Shown: in pieces, positions 46,306-57,931 of the stretch
Layout of the letters: each line of letters starts with the position of its first letter
Numbering within the stretch: position 1 is the first letter of the stretch
Source of the DNA: Pycnopodia helianthoides
Lineage: Eukaryota > Echinodermata > Asteroidea > Forcipulatida > Asteriidae
Length of the DNA: 64,000 nt
Reading direction: 5' to 3'
Assembly: GCA_032158295.1 (NCBI GenBank)
Contig: CM063251.1
Coordinates: 16,815,738-16,879,737, forward strand
Notes under the pieces: generated by a model
Database searches by the model: none
What the model saw: only the letters and a program-made list of their open reading frames with translations
Told to the model about the DNA's origin: nothing
Position numbers and translations under genes: made by a program

Positions 46306-49300
46306 ATCTACAGAATCACAACTTAGAAAATTAGACTATTTACAAAAATCAAACATTTTCCGGGTTTCTGTTCGGTTGATTGTGAGTAAATAGAGGAGCA
46401 CTGACTGACTGCGCAGAGTGTGCTGTTTCAAACAAACAAACAAACACCTATTTGTTTGTTTGTTGGGGTGGATGCTTGTTCTCAAACGATTTGGCAAATG
46501 CAACACGTATTTTGTGCATTATAAAGTGTGGAGCCGTTCAGCTGTCGTCATCTCCAAGTATACAAAGTACAACAGGCACCAGACGCATTTCTCTACGGTG
46601 GCTCTGAGGTGACCGAGCACGATTGCGTTTAGTATGGAGGTCTAAAAGTGGAAATCTGCTTCTTAGCTTTCTAAATTATGAAAAACCAGATTGAACGTTG
46701 TTTTCTGGTGCATTTTCAACTTTTCTGCTTTTCGTCCCCCTGAAAAGGAGATTAAACATTTTCGTAGTATTCATTTATCTTTAACAAATTGCAAGTGGCT
46801 CCCCATAGATTCTTAAACGGGAAAATGGATGACCACCCCCTCCCTCCCAACGTTCATGCATATGCATTTCGAATGAAGATTCCCCCCCCCCCGCCCTTAA
46901 CACTTACAAGAAGACACGCCGAACCTTCAGGGTACCAGCATAATAGAAGTGCCTGGAACCAGCGTGGAACCAACTCTGCATCAACTATCTCGTCCTATAG
47001 TTATTCAAATTTTGTTTTGTGCTGGAGGGAGAATCACACTGTTGTACCTTTTGTACTAATGACATTTACCGTGACGACTAAAAAGCGCTGGTTTTGAGCA
47101 CAACTGACTGCGAATTTAAACTAGTGCACGAATGCCCATTGGATGGAAGGGAATGGTGGCATCACATTTTGTTGAATGGTAAGAGAAGTCAGAACATCCT
47201 CTATTTTACGTTATTTAAAAATTAAAATTATATGAATCGTTTCCTCTCTGTCTGTCGATAGTCAAACTAAACACTGTTATTCTTATTTTGGCTCTAAAAG
47301 CAGCAAACTGTCGTATAAATTGTCTTACGCAATTGACTGCTGTATACTCAGTGCAGGCCTGAAATTACATGGAGGCCACAGAGGCCATGGCCTCCGTTGT
47401 CCTGCTCTTGGCCTTGGTGCCCCTTCAAAAGTTCCCATATAGACTTTGAGATTTTTAGATGGAAGTGCCCTTTGCAAAGTGAAACCGGCCTTGCGCTTTG
47501 ACAGATGAAATTCCAGGCCTGTCAGTGCCATCAATTTCTGGTTGGCTCGTCATGATAGCTACTACTTCTTTACAGACAATGGAATCATCTTGTCTTAATG
47601 AGCTGTTTAAAACTATAAAAACTCACAGAATAGAGTGTCTGCAAAAATGTCGTGTCTGACCTGCACTAATTCCTACACAGGATCTTTTGGATTTTGTTGC
47701 ACTTTACCTGCATTTAAGAAAGATTTACTGAATGGATGCAGGCCGTGTATGTGTGCAGACACTTCGAATTATTAGGAAGTGTCGCACACTATGAAAAATA
47801 AACCAATTCGCGGTCTGCGTTGGTGTTGAACGCTTTACTCGTTGAACACAATTTTACGATCTTTGGGAATGTCCGCTTGCATCTTCTTGTTAAATATTCA
47901 AACATTTACGATTTAGTTACCGATTCCTCTGGCAGAATTTTCGCTTTTGAATGGGAAATAAAGTCTAACACTCGCTAACAAATCTTTAAAATCCATTGGA
48001 AAGGAGAGGGTTCCCTAAAATTTCTAGCTTGGTACGGAAGTTCTTTTCAAAGAAACAAAAAGTTCGAGCAAAATGATAGGGTATAGTGAAGGTCGTTTGA
48101 TGGCAAGCGTACCATGGTAGTATTCGTTAAGCACTGTCAAAAAGAGATTGCATCAAAAATATTTTGGTTTGCCTAAGACCTAAGTATCTGCTACAGATAT
48201 AGGATTTGATGTTTGCATTTGATTTTTTACAATTCCGTTCTAATTTTTTGTTTTCTTTTACTTTTGGTTATAAACGGTTATATTTTCTACAACCATGTTT
48301 CAATGATGACACGTTTAATTGCAGGCATCCCTAAGTGGCAGTTTTATTGATTGCATTCATTTTTCATTCTATCTATCAGATGAATAGCTGCCTCGTTTTA
48401 AGTTTGCAAGAAGTTGCGAAGAAGTAAGTTTCAAGAAGACTCGTAGCCTAGTCCGTCCGGCAGTTGCAAGCTACGGAGACCGAGTGAAACTGCAGTATGA
48501 AGCAGCGTGCATCACGTGTGATGGAGAAACATGGCCGCCCGGTAACAGTATCCTCGACAATGAACTGACCCGTTGTCAATCTATTTGTTTCAAAGTTTTT
48601 AAGCATAAAATGAATGAACGAACATTATTCTTACAACTTTACAAATTCATTTGAAGCCCTTATAAATCTAGCGTAATCCTATAGAGGCGCAGGCGGTAGA
48701 ATGTGCTTCCTTGGCTGACTATCCTATGCTAACAAAAAATGAGATAAAGTTTGATTAACACATTTACTAGCTACCATGGGGCAGACTTGTATGACATCCC
48801 TTCGTGACGCGTATTCAACCGACTTGGACAGTAACGTTATTCTTACATAAACTGCATAATTAAACCTAAGACCTTTACGTAGGATAATTCAGGTGAATTT
48901 CTGAGACTTTTTAAAATTGTATTTTAAGTATTTTCCCCCTTTTAAACTTTTTTCAAACATGATAAATATGTAGCCTTTTCCAATGCAGTTGGAAGAGAGC
49001 ACAAGCATAAGGAAAATTGGAACAAATAACAAGAAGAAATTGTGGTCATGTTGATGATTAAAATGTTGTTGTTAGTTGTTGTTGGCGTGGGGTTCGGACT
49101 TGGGACAATACGGACGATTCGGACTCGGACTCTGACTGCTCCGGTTTCGCACTTCGACTCTAGGTCTGGGATGAAATGCAAGTTTGCCTCAGAGGTTTTC
49201 TTCAGCTTATTGTTATACATTATTACTGACGATATCGTTCAATTAATTGTGACGTATAGAAATAGTATCAAGCTGTCCAAGCCATTTGTATTTACATTGT

Positions 49301-49680
49301 CATTATTCAGTCTATTTGTTATTCCATTTAGAATGGTACGGTACAACATGAGCATTGTGTTTCTTAATCTGCAACTCGTTTTGATTAATTAAGTTTTAGT
49401 ACTGAGGGCCTCCATGGAAAGCAGTGCTGGGCGCTGATCGGCGCTAACCCTCATTAAAGATGACGTAAACAAATGAGTTAAAACAAACAAACAGAATGTG
49501 TATTGGTAAAGAGAAAACGCGTTTACACAGTATAAAAAGGCAATTCATTCATTCATTCAAAAGCAATTCCATGTTTTCTTAAGAAGAAAAATGTTTTTTA
49601 AAAGTTAATAAAACAACAATCTTTTCGAAGGCATTTTGCCAAGTTAAATACTCAATATGTTTCACCGTATCATTCAGTTT
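46306..49680. other. Intergenic, upstream of SPPL2
   Basis: No further exon is supported. Just 5' of SPPL2 exon 1 on its strand is TTCTAAGTTGTGATTCTGTAG, acceptor-like. Near 48505-48545 lie an E-box in ATCACGTGTGAT and CATGGCCGCCC (YY1-like in both orientations), a possible promoter. A family F element is at 47354-47521, and TTTG and poly-C tracts are near 46430 and 46882. Confidence 0.4.
47354..47521. mobile_element. Family F element, best-preserved copy
   Basis: CAGGCCTGAAATTACATGGA at the left and TGAAATTCCAGGCCTG at the right form inverted ends. The interior CCTTGGTGCCCCTTCAAAAG is shared with 23351-23507. Confidence 0.85.
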
Positions 49681-49703
49681 AAGTGCAGTATTTAACATTG
49701 ACC

Positions 49704-50452
49704 ATGCTACAGCTATTTTGCTGTGTCATTCATAGCAATGTCTCCCTAGCGAAGCTGGACGATTTATTTAAAAACAAAACCCCAAACATTCTCTATGATT
49801 ATAATAGTATCTGGGATAATATAGACAGAGATGGCCGTAGCATGAAATATGTATACTTATCATATTTACTGGCACAACCGATTTGAAGGAAAGGTACAAT
49901 AAGGACGTTAAAAAACTTTCAACCATTACTACAAACTTTTTTATATTTTTTATTAATGGCCTATATCTTTTTTGGAACGGAAATGTTCCCCTTAAAAATA
50001 AGCTCAAAAATAATAATAATAGTCAGAACTTCACCCATTTTATATTTTTTTATGAGGATGGAATACCTATAGCCTTTTGCAAACGTTCAAATAACCACAT
50101 GGCATTTTCAGTTAATGAACAATTATCGGTTCTCATTCGGTCTTTAAAAATTTATCAAAGATTGCTTTTTTATGACACATGGTTCAATTCAAAATATTTA
50201 GCTCAAGAGTCAAATAAAAAGGGCAAATTTTCTGTCAAATGATTAACACCACCAAGGCTCGTGTTATTTGGGACAATTATTTGCTGAAATTTTGTACTAA
50301 ACATCATATAGATTTTTTTAGAAAACATCTGAAATTGTTTCGGATAGCCGTTGAAACCGTCTTACGTTGTTTGCCATTGTGTGGAGAGGTACTCCGCTCC
50401 TCACAGATCTCGAACTGTCGTGAGAATTCACGATGTTTTGTTTTATTATAAC
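49704..50452 (+). pseudogene. AT-rich broken reading frames, unidentified
   Basis: Three plus-strand frames follow one another without splice signals: one closing with TGA at 49884-49886, one open from 49841 to TGA at 50240-50242, and one from an ATG at 50239 (overlapping that stop as ATGA) to 50451. They sit in different frames, so a once-continuous frame with two shifts is plausible. Composition is AT-rich with many Asn, Lys, Phe and Tyr. The first frame begins with a hydrophobic stretch after ATG at 49704. No family was recognised; a decayed single-exon gene, transposon or viral remnant are all possible, as is chance. Confidence 0.3.
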
Positions 50453-50589
50453 CGACCTAATGGCCCGGTAGCTAAATCGAAGCCGAGAAACTCAAGACTT
50501 CTATAATATTATGGGATAGTGCAACAACTCTGAAAACAAACTACATGAGTGTGTTCATGCTTCTCGAAGACACCACGATTAGACTGATT

Positions 50590-51005
50590 ATAGCGGGGAC
50601 TTAGATTCTTGTGGCGATGGCCATCAGAGTAAAGAGTCCATACTGCATGATAATTTGTTCTGCTTCAAAATGCAGAATCTTTAGAATGGTTAAGCGGCCG
50701 GACTTAGAATCTTGTGGTGATGACCATCAGAGTAAAAAGTCCATACTGCATGATAGTTTTACCTGCTTCAAAATGCACTATCTTTAGAATGGTTAAGCAG
50801 CCGGATTTAGATTCTTGTGGTGATGACCATCAGAGTAAAGAGTCCAATACTGCATAAACGTTTTTCCTGCTTCAAAAGGCACTATCATTAGAATGGTCAA
50901 GCGTGGAGAGTTATTTCCAGTTCTCGAAGGCACTAATCATTAGACTGGTAAACGGCCGGACTTAGATTCTTGTGGCGATGGCCATCAGAGTAAAGAGTCC
51001 AAAAG
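50590..51005. repeat. Tandem repeats of about 103 bp (four units, last spaced 155)
   Basis: ACTTAGATTCTTGTGG (with variants) starts at 50599, 50702, 50805 and 50960. Each is followed by CGATGGCCATCAGAGTAAAG and, in three of the units, by CTGCTTCAAAATGCA. The units are 85-95 percent alike by eye. Confidence 0.85.
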
Positions 51006-51220
51006 GCCCGACTTGAGACCTAAAACAACAAAAGGTGCATGTGTCCTCGAAGAATATTGATCATTCCGGATAAGTACTATCCTTCGCATATAGAGAAATG
51101 AAGAAGCTTTCATTATTGCTTCTAATAATGATCTTCACCTTCAGAGATCTTCATCGAGAGAATGGCACGACATAAGATGGTTTCTGAGAAGGCTCGTCTA
51201 TACACTCAGATTGTCTATAC

Positions 51221-51722
51221 ACTCTACAAACCTCCGGGTCAGAACTGATCCGGATCGGGTCCCGTGGGGGTCTGATCCATTTCTAAGTCAGTTTGACCCG
51301 GAATCTGTCTCAAAATTACAAATAAATGGATCAAATGAGTTAAAATCCTACCTTTTAACCACTTTCCGGGTCAGCCTATACCACTCGGAAATGTTCGAGG
51401 TCACCTTGGACCCGCAATTCGGGTCAATTCTGACCCGAGAGTTTTGAGAGCGTAGCCGGTCATAAAGAATATTATTGTTATTCAGACAAAGTTCGTTTAT
51501 TTAACTCTTGGTGGTGTTGGGTTGAACCATGTGTCATGTGTAAAGCATAAGTTTATTGTCATTTACATTAGAATTAACCCGGATCCTGGGTCCCATTGAT
51601 TTGCTCGGATTTTGTGTTTATTTTGACACAGATTCGGGGTCACACTGACCCAGAAATGGGCCAGGCCCCTCACGGCCATGAGCTGGGTCAATTCGGACCC
51701 TGTTTTAGATTTTAGAGTGTTC
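51221..51722. mobile_element. Element rich in GACCCG/CGGGTC words with inverted ends
   Basis: ACACTCTACAAACC at the left faces TTTTAGAGTGT at the right. The interior has at least eight GGGTCA/TGACCC words in both orientations, including TCAATTCTGACCCGAGAG. It looks like a non-autonomous DNA element with sub-terminal repeats. Confidence 0.7.
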
Positions 51723-52418
51723 GCACACTCAGTATGAAAACTCTTATGAAAACTGGATATGGATCCGGTCTTTTTTGTCTAGCCGAGATAAACTGAACAT
51801 GCCATGTTAATAGGTTATCCCTTTTATTTCATTTAATTGAATACAGCCTCTGAAGTGATTTTTGTTTTGTAAATTGTTTACGTTTTCTTTTTTTAAGTCT
51901 CGTTGAAAACAGTTTTTAAATGTTATTCAACTAACAAATCAAAAGCAGAGACAAAATCCCCCGAAAAAAAGTTCACAATTACACTTAAACTAGTATTTAA
52001 TGAGAACTATTTTCTTATTGTGGGGGAAACAATCTATAACAAAAACCAATGATGAAACTATGACTTGAACATTATTTTTTTAATGAAAGTTTAGGCTTAT
52101 TTCAATCACATGCTTGTTCAATTGTTTTCTTGTAAAACAATTAGGGAGGAGTAGCGTTTTGTGTTGGTCAATCAGGGTTTGACATCCCCCATTGAACGTG
52201 GGTGTCCCAGGTCCACCTACCCAGGGTGGTAGTACCTGGTGTGGGCCCCGCCCAGGGTGACGGGTAACCGGTTTTTATAACAGTTGACTGTTTCGAGTTG
52301 AACTTATTATGAACACTACAAATGCCGATGAACATTTTGTACTCTGGTGCTGAGTGGAAATGGAGAAGATTTTCTTGAACGGCGAATGCATGCAATTTAC
52401 AAGCCGGTTCAAAGAACT

Positions 52419-52928
52419 TCAAATCTTCAACTCGTTCTGAAGGCTACGCAATGTACCATTGAAAACATCAGCGACAACAAAGAAATGAAATGATCGTATA
52501 ATGATCCTGCCTGGTACATCGTTGACATTTTCAAATGCGTCACTGACATGTACCGCAACGATACCGCATTCCGTGAACCAAGTTCTAAGATAACTGATGC
52601 TTGTTTGAGGTATACTGACGCCCTGAACAGATTGTTTCAGCCAATAAAAAGGGTAAATGAACATCGTAGTATGTGTTGCTGATTTGAAACGGATCATCAA
52701 CAACGAAGAACTTAAATCATTGCGTGTGGTCGCTACATTGGATTCTCCACAGCAGAGACATGAACTGTAACCGTGTGTAGAGTGTGAACCTGGTACAAGG
52801 ACCTGCAAGGCTATTTTATTCAAACTTATGGTGGCCAGCTGCCAATGAACTTTGTGATTCGGTACCATCAAGAATGGAGTCGCATTGACAACAAACAACA
52901 GTATGGAACATGAACTACAATATATCAA
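52419..52928 (-). other. 169-codon open frame over a repeat, no identity
   Basis: The frame is the longest unexplained one on the minus strand in this region. It has a hydrophobic start (ILLFVVNATPFLMV) and a Phe/Val-rich end, but no motif was recognised. Its first third lies on the 155-bp tandem repeat at 52810-53215, which argues for chance or for a transposable-element frame. Confidence 0.2.
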
Positions 52929-53215
52929 TCATAGTGTGAAGTGAAAGGACTTAGGCTAAACCATATTTTATTCAAACTAATGGTGGACAGCTACCAACGA
53001 ACGTTGTGATTCGGTAACATCAAGAATGGAGTCGCATTGACAGCACACAGCAGCAGAACACACCAACTGCAACATCTCAGAGTGTGAACTTATGAACTAA
53101 ATGCAATGAGATAAGCTGAATTATATCAATATTCAAACTTATGGTTGACAACTACCACTGAACTTTGTGACTAAGAAACATCAAAGATGGAGTCACATTC
53201 AGAATACACAACGAG
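52810..53215. repeat. Three tandem repeats of about 155 bp
   Basis: ATTCAAACTTATGGTGG.CAG-like text starts at about 52818, 52972 and 53131. Each is followed by CTTTGTGATTCGGTA and ATCAAGAATGGAGTCGCATT. Divergence increases toward the right. Confidence 0.85.
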
Positions 53216-56200
53216 CAGTGAACTGTTGTCAGTAAAGAGAGAAAGAACAAACGACTGATACTCACGTCTACTTCCTCCCAGTTTAAAAAAAATGCATGTG
53301 ATAGGAAAAGCTATTTTTGTTTTGTAAAACGAATTAACTTAGATATCCTTCAAAGTACCCTTTGAATTAAAACAGAGGTTCTACCACCGCAAGAGAAAGG
53401 CACAATACTTCAGAAATAACATTCATGGTGATCAGTTTGCCGAACAACTTTTCTTTTAAGTTTGATGTTCGCACACAATAAGAACAATTTACCTGGTTGT
53501 TATAAACTGATCTTCTTTCATTTACCAACCAATAACTATTTACAAAGAAGCTGGTGTCTTCCCCAACAAATTAGTATCGTGCCTTTGTCATTTGGTATTA
53601 CTTGATTTAATGACTCAAAGAAATAAAATTACATGGGATTCTGAAGGTAGACTGAATAATCTAGTATATAAATGGTAAAATGGCTTCTTAAAAATGGACA
53701 ACAAAATCAACCATTTTCAATTATTTATTTGTTTGAATTATTACGTCTGTATTCATTTTGTTTCACAATAAGCAGAAATGTTGGTCAAACTATGACTTGA
53801 TTATTAAATAGTACCAAAAATTGCGTGGCAACAAAAGCGCTAGAGCAGACTCTTTTTTGCAAGACGGAAATCAAAAACCAGAATGTCTCATAGAAGGTGA
53901 TATCTTTTTATGTATAGGTGTGTCAGCCATCGCCTCCGTTTGAAACGAATTTTGTAGAATACATTGTCACCAAGCGCGCTGCTCCTTTCTGTTTTTCCTT
54001 CCTGTGAAACGGTGGTTCAAATCCCCCATGGATCCAAGCCAACTCACAGATTCCATAATGAAACAATTTTTCCATCAATATACTCACCTTGGTGTAAATG
54101 GCGGGAAATTATTCCCGTGTCCTCGCTTCCCTTTCCCATACACAAAATCAGGATATGGACATCTACCTTAACAAGCCATTAATCTCTTTTTAAATGATCA
54201 AGTTATGAATCGATTGTTTAAATTATCTGATATTAGCGCTGTAGTTACTCTACTGGTTTAATTTGAAATCACTTAATTCGTTAAAGGCAGGGTATTGGAT
54301 TTGGCGGTCTTTTTGAAATCGAACTATATTGTGTCTACCGGTAATGATAAACCATAACTCGCTAGAGCAAGTCTTCAGAGGGATTTACCTCCTAAACCAG
54401 TCAAAATAATAAATAGAATGGATGAAACGGTCAAAATATTTTATTTGTCACTGGACAAGATAATAAATTTTAGATTTATAAATGCTTTCTGCAAAACTAT
54501 ACAATCTTGGACCTCGAACTAATTTATAACTTTTGAGTATTTTTTTATCATGAAGTTTGGCGTGAAACTTTTACATGTTATGGGGTTAAAAAAAACACGC
54601 AACAACAATAAATAACGCGCAAACAAATCGAGCCAAAATCCTGCTTATACCCTGCCTTTTAAAGATTTTCGATAATTGAAAAACTAATGTACTGTTTCAT
54701 TTTGTTTTCAGTGAGCCTCTGTTGCAGACCAAACTCATGAGTTGATTGGAAAGAAAGATTAAAAATGAAAACTACAAGCCTGGACCGGCCGATGAATACC
54801 CACTCTACCGTCCTCCACCAGAGCAAAGAGAAAGCACGCGGCGAACGAAAGCACATTTTAAACGTTATACAACTTAGTAAAATTTATCCTTGACAATGAA
54901 CGATTTCGTCTAGCTTTTCTCGTGGATCAAAATAACGAGATTGAGCATATTATTTTGTATGTGCTGACATATTGAATTGCAAAAAGTATTTAGTTTCGAG
55001 TAGCAGCTGATACATCTTGATGGTTGAAGCTTTGCATGGTGTGGATATGCTCACCATGAGACCTTTCTATAATGAGACCTCTCTATTGTTAATAACCAAA
55101 CCGCGCTGGTTGGCCCGGAGGACCGAATGTTTAGCAAAACATTCAATCGTATTAAAGGGTGTGTACAACCTTGGTAAGACTAAAAATACAAATGTTCACA
55201 GATTTTCACATGTCTGACATGGTATGAAGATGGTCATGGTGGAAAAATTCCCTTGAAATAGTTTTGCTTGAAATGCTATAGTTTTAGAGAAATTACTAAA
55301 ACAATTAGTTTTTATCACGGTGATAAAATCCGATGTTTGAAAACATGAAAACATATAAAGGGGTCTTTTACTGTTTTCTTATGACTCTGATGACCGATTG
55401 AGCTTTACAATTTTCACAGGTTTGTTATTTCATGTGTATGTCGGGTCACATAAAGTATGGATACTAGTCTTTGACAAATACCAATGTTGTACACATGCTT
55501 TAACAGGTGCTGTGACCAAAATCAACATTTAAAAAAAATAGAGAATAAAATAAAATACATCCCGAATTGTTGCTTTGTTTCGTACAAATTCAACACTATT
55601 TTTAACATTTTGTGTAACATTATTACAAACTGTGGCTATTTGTTTTTACTTTGCATTCAAGGCTTCCCATAGATTTCCAACCTTGGTTGAAAAAAAATCG
55701 GGCTGTGACGTTGCAATAGAAAGGTCTATAGGAAGTGATTAAGAGTGGCTACAACCACGTGTTAAATTAATCTCATCTTGGAGGAATATTGCCGCTGGAA
55801 TATTTTGTGTATCATTTTGCTACTCTATGCAAGGGAAATCGTTCACTGTTTCCTCATACAAACAAAAACTCACCAGTATTTATTAGATAATAAATATTTG
55901 CTGCAAGTTTCACATTTATAGCTCCTTGTAAATAAAGTGAATTGTCTTATTAGGGTTTATCTTTACAATATAAATATTTTTGTACACTGGCACATTACAT
56001 TGGCAGGTCATGTGGTTCTTGATAAAGGTGCGCCGACGTAACACGTTGTCTGTACTTTTTTTTTATTGTTAGTGATAACGGGTTAAATTTGAGTTCCACT
56101 ATACACCAGTGGGTTTAAAATGTTTTTCATTACCTATCAAAAATCAGAATGTCAAATTTGATCTCAAAGAAAACTGTTACCACCTGTTCACCAGTCCAAG

Positions 56201-56440
56201 AATAAAACACGTTTGACTTGTTTGGTACCAAGACTCCCTTGTGCACCACAGAGAGCAGCCAGCAATTGGCCCCACAATGGTTGTTTTTTTCTCGGCCAAT
56301 CTTGCAATCTTGGTGTGTACTCATGTCGTGCCAGTGTACATTGATGTGCTAGTGTAATTGTTAAAGAAATTATAATATAATAATAAAAGACTAGTGTGTT
56401 GTTTGTCCGTGCTGGTTATTTCAAATAGGAAGGCCTATTA
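53216..56440. other. Intergenic, no supported gene
   Basis: AT-rich with no exon recognised. An E2F-like GGCGGGAAA occurs at about 54099-54107. A diverged relative of MITE family B, in reverse orientation, is suspected at about 55195-55480 because CAATTTTCACAGG.TTGTTA and GACCGATTGAGCTT correspond to family B interior words. Confidence 0.4.
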
Positions 56441-56446
56441 TGCAAA

Positions 56447-56556
56447 GTGGACCTTTATCACACAGAGGATTTAACTATAAAAAGCTATTTAACCAAAACG
56501 AGGCTGGAAGGGATTATAATAAAGTATGGCAAAAAATATGCTGTGTGATAAAGGTC
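56447..56556. repeat. Foldback element (ACCTTTATCACACAG)
   Basis: GGACCTTTATCACACAG at the left is matched by CTGTGTGATAAAGGTCT at the right. G-rich purine-biased sequence with GGAGGG words follows at 56570-56765. Confidence 0.85.
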
Positions 56557-57019
56557 TAATGAAAGTGAACACTTGGAGGGAATGTGGGGGAAATTAGTGG
56601 GGGTGGAGCGGAGGGCTTTGTAAGTTGGAGGGGGTAGTCGGGAGGGTTGGGCTAGCTGCAAACTGGGGGCAGGGGTTAAATTGGAGGGATTAGTGAGGGA
56701 ATTTTCTGGGGTGGAAATCAAAGGGCTTATACAACGAAAGGGGGTACAAACTGGGGGTGGACTCAGAGATAGGCCTATGCTAATAAACAAGGGAAGCGGT
56801 AGCTAGCAGTTTGGATGTTGGCTTCGACTGGAAAAAGAAATATGTAATTGTTTTTTTTAGTAACTTCATGAATTTCGAGAAGTTTTGTGGCACTAAAACG
56901 GCGGTCCCGGTATTAGTAGCGTACTTGATACACAACTAATGTACATTATTTACGCGTGAACCTTTCGCTTTGACATTTGACCTTAATGGAAGTATTCATC
57001 ATTAAGCCCGGTCCATACT

Positions 57020-57140
57020 TCCTGCGAATGGAAAGCGAACATCGGCGTAGCCAAGGGGGGGGGGGCGCCTGGGGCACGTGCCCCCCCCCCCCACAAACCC
57101 ATTCCCCATGCCCGCCCCCCCCCCACACACACACACACAC
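57020..57140. repeat. G-run/C-run palindrome plus (AC)n
   Basis: A run of G followed by CGCCTGGGGCACGTGCC and a run of C makes a GC hairpin-prone block centred on CACGTG. It is followed by more C runs and an AC repeat at about 57124-57140. Such blocks are also prone to assembly error. Confidence 0.8.
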
Positions 57141-57369
57141 TTGAAAGTATTTTTTTTCAACACCGAGTTCAAAGTAGACACTGTATTCAACTGAAACTTT
57201 CACAGGTGACTTTTATTGTATCAATCAGCAATACGTTGACTAAAACGAAACGATGACCCAACCTTTTCTCCTTTTTTTCTATTTATATTATTTTTTTGTA
57301 TTAATAAGTAATCATTATTTGTTATTAATATTTAAGGTCTTCGTTGACAATTGTTATAGTTTGCATTCA

Positions 57370-57895
57370 TTGAGGGCTTCAAGGTCAAGTTCAGTTTTGT
57401 GATGCACTTAATTTCTAATAATAGGCCTAGATAGGGTCCTTATTAAAGTGGGTGAAAATTACAAGTCTCTAAGACCCGAGGTTAAAATGGTGTAAATTAT
57501 TGCTACTATTTCAAGAGAGCGGAATTCGAAACGTGACGTCATTTTGGATATCAAAAACTGATGGGTCTGCCCATTCCAAGGAGAGATTTTGCGTTTAAAG
57601 GTCAAATTCGATGCCGTTTTGATTGAATATACATGTATCATGAAATTTCACAATTGAACACAAAAAATCCTCCATACAAAAATGTACAGGGTGACACAAG
57701 AAGTCATTGGATGTTTTTAGATGTTGAAAAAATTCGCACTGGAAGGGTATCAAATATCAACGGCATTTTACACAGTTTTAACGTGAGGTGCGACTTGTAA
57801 TTTTCTTTGCACTTTCATAATTAAGTACCAACCATACCTAGCCTGTTGGAAATTGAGTGCATCACAAAACTAAATTAGACCTCGGAGTGAGTCCA
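57370..57895. mobile_element. TIR element (AGTTTTGTGATGCACT ends)
   Basis: CAGTTTTGTGATGCACTTAA near 57392-57412 is inverted at about 57853-57876 as TTGAGTGCATCACAAAACT. The interior at 57760-57830 resembles 4190-4290. It lies downstream of the six-cysteine gene. Confidence 0.7.
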
Positions 57896-57931
57896 AGGTG
57901 AATCATGGACTTGACCCTCTGTAACTTGTTA

